Shown piece by piece: positions 26,435 through 34,993 of a stretch of 64,000 nucleotides of DNA; the stretch's first letter is position 1; each line of letters opens with the position of its first letter. Source of the stretch: Campylobacter gracilis (GTDB lineage: Bacteria; Campylobacterota; Campylobacteria; Campylobacterales; Campylobacteraceae); NCBI RefSeq assembly GCF_018374135.1, contig NZ_JAHAFS010000001.1, forward strand, positions 1 to 64,000. The letters run 5' to 3'. The notes beneath the pieces were generated by a model that worked only from the letters and a program-made list of their open reading frames with translations, did no database searches and had not been told where the DNA came from. A program made the translations under genes and the position numbers.

Positions 26435-27531
26435 CAAAGCCCCTTTTTAAATTTTATCATCTTAAACTTCTCGCCAAACTCCGCACGCAGGTGATTGAAC
26501 TGCAAAAGCGCATTTAGGTAGCCCTTCTCGCCGCTTTTTTGCATAAAAAGCTCTAAAAGCTCAGCCGCGCCGAAGTCTATCAAAGCTGCGATCTGTCTTT
26601 TAAAATCTGTCGCTGCCGCGCCCGCGTCCTCAAACGCCGCGCGTAAAATTTCAAAATTTACGTCGTAGGTAAGATCGCTTTTGCCGTAAAAATCGCTCAA
26701 GTTTTGCACCTCAAAGAAGCTAAAAACTTCGTGATTTCGGTAAATTCGCAGGCTAAAATCGCCGCTAGAGCCCATCTGCCCGTAATCAAAGGCGATGAAA
26801 TAAAACCGCTGCGCGCTGGCGCAAATTTCGCGCGCGAAGCGAAAGTATCTGACCGGGATTTCGCCGCGCGAGATACCGAATCTACGCGTAAGGGTCAAAA
26901 TTTCACCTTCTTTTATGGGAGCAAATTTTGCCGCACCGCTCTTTATAAAAAGCATATTTTCGCCGTCCACCGCCTCGCATTTAAAGGCGTCGAAAAGTTC
27001 ATTTGCCACAAAGATCGCATCTTTAAATTTCGCCTCGCGCGCGCTTGTAAAGTGCTTTAGCGCGATTTCGCCGCCGAAGCTCTCCGCAAAGCTCGCCCGC
27101 TGCAGCTCGCGCAGACGCTCGTGCGGCTCGATGATCGCAAAGCTAAATTTATCAAGCGCCGCCGCACCGCCTAGCGTAAAGATGGCTTGCACTATGTCGC
27201 AAAGCAGTCGCCCGTCGTGCGAGCCGATCTCTACAATAGCGATTTTAGCGCTATTTTGTGGCTTTTTTGCAAGTGCGACATCTAAATTTAGCTTGCGAGG
27301 ATTAGCCGCAAGGTTTTGCCGCGATGCGCCTGAGCTTGCCGCCGCATCTAAGCTTAACTCTTGCTTCGCGCCAAAATCCGCGCTTAAGCGTAAAATTTCG
27401 CGCGCGATGCAGATCCCAAAGAAGCTCCCTACGCTCACGGCAGTATAAAAATCGCCGCTCTTGCCGATTTTAGCGGCATTTGCGTAGTAGTTCTCGTTTA
27501 GCCAGCTCTCAAAAAAATCGCTAAATTTCAC
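26434..27531 (-). CDS. MidA-like SAM methyltransferase (DUF185/COG1565)
   Basis: 365-residue protein related to NDUFAF7/MidA, an arginine methyltransferase acting on complex I in mitochondria; the bacterial role is unclear. Visible features: GDFYTAVSVGSFFG near the N-terminus, IVEIGSHDGRLLCDI as SAM motif I, IIEPHERLRELQ, and FVANELFDAFKCEAV, all typical. Residues about 53-92 form an Ala/Ser/Asn-rich loop before motif I, longer than usual. The start is GTG at 27531, overlapping the argD stop as GTGA. Third gene of the overlapping operon. Confidence 0.82.
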   Translation of the reverse strand: MKFSDFFESWLNENYYANAAKIGKSGDFYTAVSVGSFFGICIAREILRLSADFGAKQELSLDAAASSGASRQNLAANPRKLNLDVALAKKPQNSAKIAIVEIGSHDGRLLCDIVQAIFTLGGAAALDKFSFAIIEPHERLRELQRASFAESFGGEIALKHFTSAREAKFKDAIFVANELFDAFKCEAVDGENMLFIKSGAAKFAPIKEGEILTLTRRFGISRGEIPVRYFRFAREICASAQRFYFIAFDYGQMGSSGDFSLRIYRNHEVFSFFEVQNLSDFYGKSDLTYDVNFEILRAAFEDAGAAATDFKRQIAALIDFGAAELLELFMQKSGEKGYLNALLQFNHLRAEFGEKFKMIKFKKGL

Positions 27532-28697
27532 GCCCGCGCTATCTCGTCCAGGCTCTTGCGTAGGCGCGCGAAGCCCTCTTTGATCTCGGATTTTTTGATA
27601 TTTAATGCAGGCAAAAATCTAAGGGTGCGCTTGCCGGATTTTAGGATCAAAAGCCCGTTTTGCAGGGCTTTGTTAAAGATCTCGCCCAAGTTTTTTTCAT
27701 CGCGTAGCACGAGGCCTTGCATCAGACCGAGCCCCACGCGCTTTTCGATCAGGCTAGGATAGTCTGCGGCGATGGCGTCTAGTTTTTTGATAAATCTTTT
27801 TATAGTCTTATCAAGCTTGCCGCTCGCTTTTAAAAACTGAAGTTGCGAAAGCACCGCAAGCGCCGTAGAGGTCGCCAAAAAGTTACCGCCGAAGGTGCTG
27901 CCGTGCTCGCCCGGAGCGAAAATATTTTGCTGCGCCACGCACGCGCCGATCGGCACACCGCCCGCAAGACCTTTGGCAAAGGTGATGATGTCGGGGCGGA
28001 TGCCGTAAATTTGCGACGTCGCGAACTCGCCCGTGCGATATACGCCGCACTGCACCTCGTCGGTGATCAAAAGCAGCTTTTTCTCTTTCAAAACAGCCGC
28101 CAGCTTTTGCACGCTAGCCTTATCCAGGGGTTTAATGCCACCCTCGCCCTGGACTAGCTCTATCATCACGGCGACGCTGTTTTCATCGATATGCGCGATG
28201 ATCTCCTCGATATCGTCGAAAAATTTAAACCCGGGCATATAGGGCGCAAAAATTTCCGGATGAAATTTCTCCTGCCCGGTAGCTTGCAGCGTCGCTAGCG
28301 TGCGACCGTGGAAAGAATTTCGCAGAGTTAGAATTTCAAATTTTTTATTAGGGAAGTTTACGGTGCCATATTTGCGCGCCATTTTGATCGCCGCTTCGTT
28401 CGCCTCCGCGCCCGAGTTGCAAAACACCGCGTATGTACGGTATCCTAAAAGCTCGCTAATCTTTTGAGCCAGGGCTTCTTGGGGTAGAATTCTATAGATA
28501 TTTGAGCCGTGGATGATCTGCGCGGCTTGCGTGCCGATCGCTTCCAGCACGATCTCGTTTGCGTGCCCTAGGCAGTTTACGCCGATGCCCGCACCAAAAT
28601 CCACGTAGTCTTTACCCGTTTCGTCATAGACTATCGAGCCCTCGCCTCTTACTAGCGCTACCTTTACGCGCGCGAAATTATCCATCAAATAGTTCAT
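27528..28697 (-). CDS. argD: acetylornithine aminotransferase
   Basis: 389-residue class III PLP aminotransferase of arginine (and possibly lysine) biosynthesis. CNSGAEANEAAIKMAR, SFHGRTLATLQATGQ, ITDEVQCGVYRTG and TFAKGLAGGVPIGA (the Lys binds PLP) match ArgD. It converts N-acetylglutamate semialdehyde to N-acetylornithine. The start ATG overlaps the TGA of the preceding TRIC-like gene; the end overlaps the MidA-like gene. Confidence 0.93.
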   Translation of the reverse strand: MNYLMDNFARVKVALVRGEGSIVYDETGKDYVDFGAGIGVNCLGHANEIVLEAIGTQAAQIIHGSNIYRILPQEALAQKISELLGYRTYAVFCNSGAEANEAAIKMARKYGTVNFPNKKFEILTLRNSFHGRTLATLQATGQEKFHPEIFAPYMPGFKFFDDIEEIIAHIDENSVAVMIELVQGEGGIKPLDKASVQKLAAVLKEKKLLLITDEVQCGVYRTGEFATSQIYGIRPDIITFAKGLAGGVPIGACVAQQNIFAPGEHGSTFGGNFLATSTALAVLSQLQFLKASGKLDKTIKRFIKKLDAIAADYPSLIEKRVGLGLMQGLVLRDEKNLGEIFNKALQNGLLILKSGKRTLRFLPALNIKKSEIKEGFARLRKSLDEIARA

Positions 28698-29311
28698 TTT
28701 TTATACTCCACTTTAGGCAGATGCCAAGATTTGTAATAAGCCACCATGCGAAACGCAACCCCTAAAACCAGCAAAATAAGCACTGAAACTACGCCGCTAA
28801 GCCCCAATCCATCAAGCACGAAATATATCAAGCCCACGCCCATGCTTATCGTGCCATAAAGCCCCGTATGCAAAAACCACGGCACTTCATTCAGCAGTAC
28901 GTCGCGCAAAATACCGCCGCCCACGCCGTTGCAAAACGCGATTAGCACCACGCCGAAAACGTTGTGATCATAGCTTAGCGCGACCATCGCTCCCACGATC
29001 GAAAAGCTTACGACGTCGATCGCATCGGTTAGAATAAATAAAAATTTACCCTCCAAATCGCGATTTTCGTAAAGTTTGGCAAAAATGGCTACGGCACTTA
29101 CCGCAAGCACGATAGTTACGGGCGCATAGTGCGTAAACGAGTATATCTCGCGGCTTACTAAGGTGTCACGCATGATCCCGCCGCCAAGCGCCGTCAAAAA
29201 TGCCGCAATAAAGATCCCAAGCCAATCGCAGCCCTTCTTTACGCCGAATAAAAACCCGCTAAGCGCCGCCGAAGCGATGCCTACGCACTCCGTAAGCTCT
29301 AAAATACTCAT
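28694..29311 (-). CDS. TRIC-type / UPF0126 membrane protein
   Basis: 205-residue protein with about six to seven helices in two related halves. FLTALGGGIMRDTL and FCNGVGGGILRDVLL are the paired glycine-rich motifs of the UPF0126 (YicG) family, related to trimeric intracellular cation channels. It may conduct cations or small solutes; the substrate is unknown. It is first in the six-gene overlapping operon running to 23912. Confidence 0.87.
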   Translation of the reverse strand: MSILELTECVGIASAALSGFLFGVKKGCDWLGIFIAAFLTALGGGIMRDTLVSREIYSFTHYAPVTIVLAVSAVAIFAKLYENRDLEGKFLFILTDAIDVVSFSIVGAMVALSYDHNVFGVVLIAFCNGVGGGILRDVLLNEVPWFLHTGLYGTISMGVGLIYFVLDGLGLSGVVSVLILLVLGVAFRMVAYYKSWHLPKVEYKK

Positions 29312-29882
29312 ATCACAAACCGCTAAAATCCTTTTAAAAACGCATTTTACAACAACTAAATATAAATTTCGGTAAAGCGCGACGGGCTGGAGAAATTTAG
29401 ACGCGGCGGGATAAATTTCAGAGCGGCGGATAAAATTTGAGCTCGGCGAATTAAAATTCTACGAGACAGAATTTCGCTAGGTAAAATTTTATGCGGCAGA
29501 ATTCTACGTGGCTAAAATACGGCGCCGTCAGGGCGCAAATATAAAATTTAGACTTGAAATTTATAAACGGCTGCGGAGATAAAATTTCACAGAATTTTAT
29601 CGCGGCTAAAACATACGGCGTTGCGGCCTAGCACAAATTTTAGTTTAAAATTTTCAGCACCTGCACGCTAGAAAGAATTTAACGCTACAAAATTGGCTCT
29701 ATGCTTACGCTAACGGCGCATAAATTTTGATTTGAAATTGCGCCCTCGTTTTTGGCGTCGTGTTTTGCCGTTATAAAATTTCATGCGATTTTACGGAGAG
29801 CGAGCCCGCGCGGAATTCTACGTAAAATTTTAAAATTTAGCGGTCGAATTCTGCGTGGAATTTTACGCCGAGCTCCGCTAGA
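29312..29882. repeat. RAATTY-rich spacer
   Basis: No gene. AATT hexamers occur every 20-40 bp. An inverted pair GATAAAATT-N6-AATTTTATC lies near 29579-29602, downstream of the hydrolase gene on its strand, and could act as a weak terminator. Confidence 0.6.
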
Positions 29883-30929
29883 TTAGCGCAGCCTCTCTTT
29901 TAAAATCTTCCAAGTCCCGGGCATTGCCAGTAGGCCATTATGCCGCGCGTCTGGTATTTCATAAAATAGATCGCCCGCCTTAAGAGACCCCGCAAGATCA
30001 TACGAGTGATGCACGGGTATCAGCTCATCTGCGGCTCCGTGGATGAGCGTGATCTGAGTGCCGCGTGCTGCTTGCAAAAATTCCGCGGTCGGAATCTTGT
30101 AGCGGATCAAAAATTTCGGCACGAAGGGGGCTTTTTCATGCGCGAGCCGCTCGAAGCTAAAATATGGCGCGAGCAAAATCAGCCGCGCCGCATCCCGCTT
30201 CGCAGCCTGCTGTGCTGCGATGCCGCTTCCGATCGAGTAGCCGATCATCGTGAGCTTTCTTGGCGAATGCTGCGCTAAAACGTAGCGGCTCATCGCATCG
30301 GCGCTCGCAAAAAGCTGCTGCTGCGATGTAATTTTGCCGTCAGATTTGCCGTAACCCGGGTAATCGAAAATATAAAAATCATATCCCAAAGCCGCAAAAT
30401 CCGCGCCGTATGCGCCCCAGCCGCTCACGTCGCCGAAATTGCCGTGAAAGAACAAAATCGCGCCTTTAGGCTCTGCCGCGCTAAATTTCAGCCCGTTTAC
30501 CAGCTCGCCCTCAAACGGGATATTGATCTCTTGAAATTTTATCGCAGCGGCGTTTGCATTATTGCCCGTAGCGGCGTCTCGAGCGGTATTTTCGCCGACG
30601 CGCTCGGCGCTAGTTTGAGCGCCTTCGCTTTTAGTCTCGCCCGCTGCGGAGCCGCTTTCTTTTGTGTCGCTCGCTGCGGAAGCGCCTTCGTCCGCGCTGT
30701 TCTTCGTAGAGGTGCTATTTTGCGTAGCGGACGCCTGCATATCTAAATGCGCGCCGCTCTCGGGCGCGTTCACAAGTCCTGCAAATTCGGAATTTTCAAA
30801 GCTAAATTTGAAGTTTTTATCCAGCGGCTCGCCCAAAAATATCAGCCGTTCCTGAAAGATATAAAGTCCCGCCGCGATCGCTGCATAAAGACACGCCGCG
30901 ATAACGCACAGCCTAAATAAAACCCTCAT
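29883..30929 (-). CDS. membrane-anchored alpha/beta hydrolase
   Basis: 348 residues. One N-terminal hydrophobic segment (about 5-26) anchors it, with the catalytic domain outside the membrane. FFHGNFGDVSGW is the oxyanion-hole HGN, GYSIGSG holds the nucleophile Ser, HGAADELIPVHH the Asp, and ARHNGL the His: a BEM46/YqkD-like fold. Between anchor and domain, residues about 57-129 are a low-complexity Ala/Ser/Thr/Glu stretch longer than in relatives. The ATG at 30929 (second of two in frame) is better spaced from AAAGGA. Substrate unknown. Confidence 0.82.
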   Translation of the reverse strand: MRVLFRLCVIAACLYAAIAAGLYIFQERLIFLGEPLDKNFKFSFENSEFAGLVNAPESGAHLDMQASATQNSTSTKNSADEGASAASDTKESGSAAGETKSEGAQTSAERVGENTARDAATGNNANAAAIKFQEINIPFEGELVNGLKFSAAEPKGAILFFHGNFGDVSGWGAYGADFAALGYDFYIFDYPGYGKSDGKITSQQQLFASADAMSRYVLAQHSPRKLTMIGYSIGSGIAAQQAAKRDAARLILLAPYFSFERLAHEKAPFVPKFLIRYKIPTAEFLQAARGTQITLIHGAADELIPVHHSYDLAGSLKAGDLFYEIPDARHNGLLAMPGTWKILKERLR

Positions 30930-30996
30930 CGCCATCCTTTAAATTTAAAGCCGAGACACAAAAACGCGCGACAGCATGCGAAGTTCCGCCTCGCCG

Positions 30997-31584
30997 CTAA
31001 GCCTTAAACTCGCTCAAAAACCATTGAAACGCCAAAATCAGCCCCGGCGCGCGCACGATCTTTTCGTCGAACATAAACTCTCGCGCCTTAGCCGCAGGCA
31101 GGTAGAAAAGCTCGATCTTCTCGCCGTCCACGCCGCCGCCGCTACCGATCTTCATCGATTCGTCGATGCACGCGAAGTATAAAATTTGACGATTCGCCGC
31201 AAAGCCCAGGGCGCTGTAGTAGCTCGTGATAAATTTCAGATCCTTCACGGCATAGCCCGTCTCCTCGAGCACCTCTTCGATCGCCGTTTGTTCCTCGCTG
31301 ATGCCCTTGTCTAAAATGCCAGCGCAAAGCTCATAGGTGTAGCCCTTTTCGGGCGAATTTATTAAATTTTCCTCTTGATAAAACCACACGCTGGGGCGAA
31401 ACTGCTTAACGAGCAAAAGCGCGTCGCGCTGCGTATGGTAGAGCAAAATCGAGACGCTATCGTGCACCTTGACGCAGTCCCACGCGCGCGCTACGCCATC
31501 CATTTCAAAATTTAAGCGAAAGGGTTTAACGAAATTCGAGCTTTTAAGCTCGGAAATTTTAAAATTTTTTATAGTAGTATCCAC
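30997..31584 (-). CDS. Nudix hydrolase, NUDT14/UGPPase-like
   Basis: 195-residue Nudix enzyme. YELCAGILDKG followed by EEVLEETGY is the Nudix box, in the variant form of human NUDT14 (ELCAGLVD ... EAWEECGY), where the first Glu and the Arg of the classic motif differ. Likely substrates are UDP-glucose or ADP-ribose. The start is GTG at 31584 behind AGGACT, overlapping mgtE by 16 bp; no ATG is available nearby. Confidence 0.85.
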   Translation of the reverse strand: MDTTIKNFKISELKSSNFVKPFRLNFEMDGVARAWDCVKVHDSVSILLYHTQRDALLLVKQFRPSVWFYQEENLINSPEKGYTYELCAGILDKGISEEQTAIEEVLEETGYAVKDLKFITSYYSALGFAANRQILYFACIDESMKIGSGGGVDGEKIELFYLPAAKAREFMFDEKIVRAPGLILAFQWFLSEFKA

Positions 31585-32948
31585 GTCGCAAGTCCTAAAA
31601 AGCTAAAAAATCCCACGATGTCCGTAACCGTGGTAAGCAGCACGGAGCTGCCGACGGCGGGGTCGATATTTAATTTTTTAAGCGTGATCGGAATGACGGC
31701 GCCAAAAAGCCCCGCAAGAGTTAAATTTAGCACCATCGACATCGCAATCACCAGCCCTAAAAGCTTAATGCCGAACCAAAAATACGCCACAAACCCCATT
31801 AGCGTGGCAAAGATTAAGCCGTTTATAAAAGCGATCGTGATCTCGCGAAAGAGAACCTGCTTTTTGTCTTTAAACGCTATCTCGCCCAAGGCCAGGCGGC
31901 GCACGGTTACCGTAAGCGCCTGCGTGCCGGTGTTGCCGCCCATGGAAGCAACTATTGGCATAAGCACGGCGAGTGCGACTAGCTTTTCGATAGTGGCGTC
32001 AAAAAGCCCGATGATCGTGGAGCTTACGATCGCCGTGCATAAATTTACCGCTAGCCACACAGCGCGCGCGCGACCTGCCTTAAAGATCGTAGTCTCATCG
32101 TCTTCGGCTTCGTCATCGACGCCCGCGAGGTTGTAAATTTGCTCGGTGGCGCGCTCTTGGATGAGATCGTGGATATCGTCGGCGGTAATCCGCCCGATGA
32201 GCACGCCGTTAGCATCGACTACAGGAATGACGTTAAGATCGAATTCCTCAAAGTCCTTGATCACATCGTCGATCTTATCGGTATCGGTGGCGAAGTGGAT
32301 TTTATTTTCGGCGCCGAATTTTTGTGAAATTTGCTCAAGTGTGAGCGAAAAATCGTATAAAATCAGATCGGACGTCGAAAAGGTAGTAAGCAGGTGCCCT
32401 TTTTTATCGAGCACGAAGAGCTGAAAGACGTTTTCGATCTCGTCCTTTTCGCGCATAACGCGCAGCATCTCGACCGCCTGTCCCAGAGTCTGATCCTGCC
32501 TCGCGCTAAAGACCTCAGTCTGCATATACGCGCCCGCCTCGTCTTCGCTATATTTGGAGATCGTGAGGATGTCGTGGCGATCGTCCTCGTCAAGCCCGTA
32601 GAAAATCTGCTCGGCCTTGTCCTCGTCGATTTCGCCGATGTTTTGCAAAAGCTCCGCCTGATCGTCACTTTCTAGCTCCTCGATCGCTTTGACGATCTTT
32701 TCGTGAGGTAGAGTTTCGATGACGTCTTCGAGCATATGCTCGGGCATCTCAAGCGCAGCATCGGCAAGATCCTCAGGATCTAGCTTTTTTAAGAATTCTA
32801 CGTATTTTTCTTCGTCGTGCTTTTTTAGAGTTTTTAAATGCTCCGTAAGATCGGCGGCACTCAGCTCATGTTCAAGCGTATCGTCCAAGTGCGCATCAAG
32901 AAGCGCTTTGGCTTCCTCGACGTCGTCCAGCTGCTCTTTATTTTCCAT
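31569..32948 (-). CDS. mgtE: magnesium transporter
   Basis: 459-residue MgtE channel: N-terminal acidic superhelical domain (to about 135), two CBS domains (about 140-265), and five C-terminal helices. MGGNTGTQALTVTVRRLALG and DIVGFFSFLGLATW are the typical membrane motifs. The N and CBS domains sense cytoplasmic magnesium and close the pore. ATG start with AAGG upstream. It is 8 bp after csd3. Confidence 0.95.
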   Translation of the reverse strand: MENKEQLDDVEEAKALLDAHLDDTLEHELSAADLTEHLKTLKKHDEEKYVEFLKKLDPEDLADAALEMPEHMLEDVIETLPHEKIVKAIEELESDDQAELLQNIGEIDEDKAEQIFYGLDEDDRHDILTISKYSEDEAGAYMQTEVFSARQDQTLGQAVEMLRVMREKDEIENVFQLFVLDKKGHLLTTFSTSDLILYDFSLTLEQISQKFGAENKIHFATDTDKIDDVIKDFEEFDLNVIPVVDANGVLIGRITADDIHDLIQERATEQIYNLAGVDDEAEDDETTIFKAGRARAVWLAVNLCTAIVSSTIIGLFDATIEKLVALAVLMPIVASMGGNTGTQALTVTVRRLALGEIAFKDKKQVLFREITIAFINGLIFATLMGFVAYFWFGIKLLGLVIAMSMVLNLTLAGLFGAVIPITLKKLNIDPAVGSSVLLTTVTDIVGFFSFLGLATWILL

Positions 32949-32956
32949 TTTTGGCC

Positions 32957-34126
32957 TTAATTTATCGTGATAAGCGACTCGTAGTTTTCAAATTTAGTAG
33001 GGTTTTTCGAGCCGTCTTTAGCCGCAGCCATTCTGGCGTCCATATCTTTGACGAGGGCTTTAAATTTAAGTTCCTCGGCGCTTATGACGTTAGTTTTTTC
33101 AATCTTGACTACCTTAAGCGGATCTATCGCCTGCTTATTTTTATAAAGTCCGAAGTGTAGATGCGGTCCAGAACTAAGCCCGGTCGAGCCCACGTAGGCG
33201 ATTAACTGACCTTGCTTGACGCTAACGCCTGCTTTTGTGCCGCTAGCAAAGCCGCTAAGATGTGCATAAAGCGTGCTAATGCCGCCGCCGTGGTTGATTT
33301 CAACGGTATTGCCGTAGCCGTTTTTACGCCCTACGAAGCTAATCTTGCCCGCCCCTGCCGCATTTACCCTAGTGCCTTTGGGAGCTGCATAATCCACACC
33401 CAGATGCGCGCGATAGCGCTTTAAAATCGGATGAAATCTTTTGGGAGTAAAATATGATGAAATTCTAGTATAAACAAGCGGCGTGATTAGTAGAAAAGAT
33501 TCGACCTTTTTACCGCTTCGGTCGTAGTATTTATCGTCGAAAAAATATAGCGATTTGGGCTTTTTATTTTCCTCGATCATTCCTGCGGTAATATTTACTC
33601 CGCCAAAAGGCTTGCCAAGGCGCGTTTTTTGCTCGTATAGAATCACAAGCCGATCGCCCTTTTGCAGCTTTTTAAAATTTACCTCATTTTTAAAAACAAG
33701 CATAAACTCATTCGCTAAAGCCGCATTGCCCGTAGCTTTGATGATATCTTGATAGGGCGAGCTTTCGATCTGAATTCCTAAAGAGTAGCTGTTTTCCTCA
33801 TAAACTATCGGAGTATAAACGAATCTAAAAGTGCCGAATTTATCACGGTATATGTGGATCTGAAGCTCCTCACTGACGGGGATTAACAGCTGGGAGACAC
33901 GGCCTGCGGGATCACGCAAAATTTGACACTCTACGCCCGCGCGCACCTCAGCGGCAAGCTCTTGGTCTTCTTTATCCAGGTCATAATACACTGATGCGGG
34001 GATGCCCGCGGTTTCCATAAATTGCAGCAGACTCACGCCATCGGGCCAGGCAAACTTCTCTACGCTGGGGTTGTTCGCAAAAACTACGCCTATCCACAGA
34101 AAAAGCAATATAAAAATTCTAGTCAT
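32957..34126 (-). CDS. M23 peptidoglycan peptidase, Csd3/Pgp3-like
   Basis: 389 residues with signal peptide (about 1-17). The C-terminal LytM domain has the zinc ligands H241 and D245 (HLGVD), H289 (AHL) and HLH (H322, H324). The N-terminal two-thirds match in length the extra domains of H. pylori Csd3/C. jejuni Pgp3, which trim peptidoglycan and set helical cell shape. The neighbourhood csd3, pgbA, glcD is the same as HP0506-HP0509. It is first of a csd3-mgtE-Nudix unit. Confidence 0.85.
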   Translation of the reverse strand: MTRIFILLFLWIGVVFANNPSVEKFAWPDGVSLLQFMETAGIPASVYYDLDKEDQELAAEVRAGVECQILRDPAGRVSQLLIPVSEELQIHIYRDKFGTFRFVYTPIVYEENSYSLGIQIESSPYQDIIKATGNAALANEFMLVFKNEVNFKKLQKGDRLVILYEQKTRLGKPFGGVNITAGMIEENKKPKSLYFFDDKYYDRSGKKVESFLLITPLVYTRISSYFTPKRFHPILKRYRAHLGVDYAAPKGTRVNAAGAGKISFVGRKNGYGNTVEINHGGGISTLYAHLSGFASGTKAGVSVKQGQLIAYVGSTGLSSGPHLHFGLYKNKQAIDPLKVVKIEKTNVISAEELKFKALVKDMDARMAAAKDGSKNPTKFENYESLITIN

Positions 34127-34160
34127 ATAAAACCGCTTTGAAATATTATTTTAAGGCGGG

Positions 34161-34166
34161 ATTGTA
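34161..34166 (-). promoter_or_regulatory. -10 element upstream of csd3-like gene
   Basis: TACAAT on the minus strand, preceded by a T-rich tract (TTTTTTCGT), 35 bp before the start codon. Confidence 0.45.
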
Positions 34167-34229
34167 ACGAAAAAACGCTTATATTTCGTAAATACCGCGG
34201 AATTTTATCGCTAATTTCAAAGTTTTATG

Positions 34230-34235
34230 TATAAT
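34230..34235 (+). promoter_or_regulatory. -10 element upstream of pgbA-like gene
   Basis: TATAAT preceded by TTTTATG, 29 bp before the TTG start at 34265, with AGGAG at about 34252-34256 as ribosome site. Confidence 0.5.
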
Positions 34236-34264
34236 TAGCCGAAATTTTATTCAGGAGCAGAATT

Positions 34265-34993
34265 TTGAAAAAAACTTTACTTATTTTAGGTCTATTTTTA
34301 AGTGCGGCGATAGGGGCGGAATTTAACATGCCGCGATACGAAACCGCCCTACTTAGCGTAGCGGATGGTTCGGGCGAGATCACAGATAGCCCTACGATTG
34401 CCGTAGGTAGCAGCGGAGTTGTGATGCATAATTTCGGTAGCGGCGCAAGCTCCATCATCGCGCGCGCAGTCGTGACGCAAAAAAGCGCAGGCAAGGCAAA
34501 GGTGCGATTTGAGGTTTTTGATATGTTAGCTCAAGAGGCGCTACCGCTGCCTAAAATTTTACCCTCAAGCGGCGATAAAGTGATCTTAAATTTCCTCTAT
34601 GACCGCGCCATAATCGTCGCGCCTAACGCTGAAATTTACGAGCAGGTTATCAAGGCTTTTCCAAATATAAATTTTATCCACCCGGATCTTGGCGGCGCCT
34701 ATCTTAACTACAATCACAAGCCAAATCCCAGCCGTGACGATTTTCGTAAAATTTGCGCGCAAAACAGCGCCGGACTGATTTTTATCGCGATGGATAAACA
34801 AGGCGTATTTGCCGACTGCGGCAGCTTCAAGCCTTTGCGTACGTTTGCTAGCGGCAACGTGGCTTATTATCAGCTGCCATTTTACTCACGCGTGGGCGAG
34901 ATAAAGACCGTCATTTGGGACTTTACTAATGGCCCGATCAGCGATTACGACAAACACTACCGCTATTTGCTGGGCTTAGACGGCGATGAATAG
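34265..34993 (+). CDS. PgbA-like exported protein
   Basis: 242 residues with a cleavable-looking signal peptide (about 1-18). The sequence follows the N-terminal domain of H. pylori plasminogen-binding protein PgbA: the short YETALLSV and a GLIFIAMDKQGVFADCGSF region, then YSRVGEI. The gene sits between csd3 and glcD as in H. pylori (HP0508). Plasminogen binding in H. pylori maps to a C-terminal extension that this shorter protein lacks, so I do not infer that activity. The start is TTG, placed by AGGAG and by the signal peptide. It overlaps glcD by 8 bp. Confidence 0.75.
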   Translation: MKKTLLILGLFLSAAIGAEFNMPRYETALLSVADGSGEITDSPTIAVGSSGVVMHNFGSGASSIIARAVVTQKSAGKAKVRFEVFDMLAQEALPLPKILPSSGDKVILNFLYDRAIIVAPNAEIYEQVIKAFPNINFIHPDLGGAYLNYNHKPNPSRDDFRKICAQNSAGLIFIAMDKQGVFADCGSFKPLRTFASGNVAYYQLPFYSRVGEIKTVIWDFTNGPISDYDKHYRYLLGLDGDE

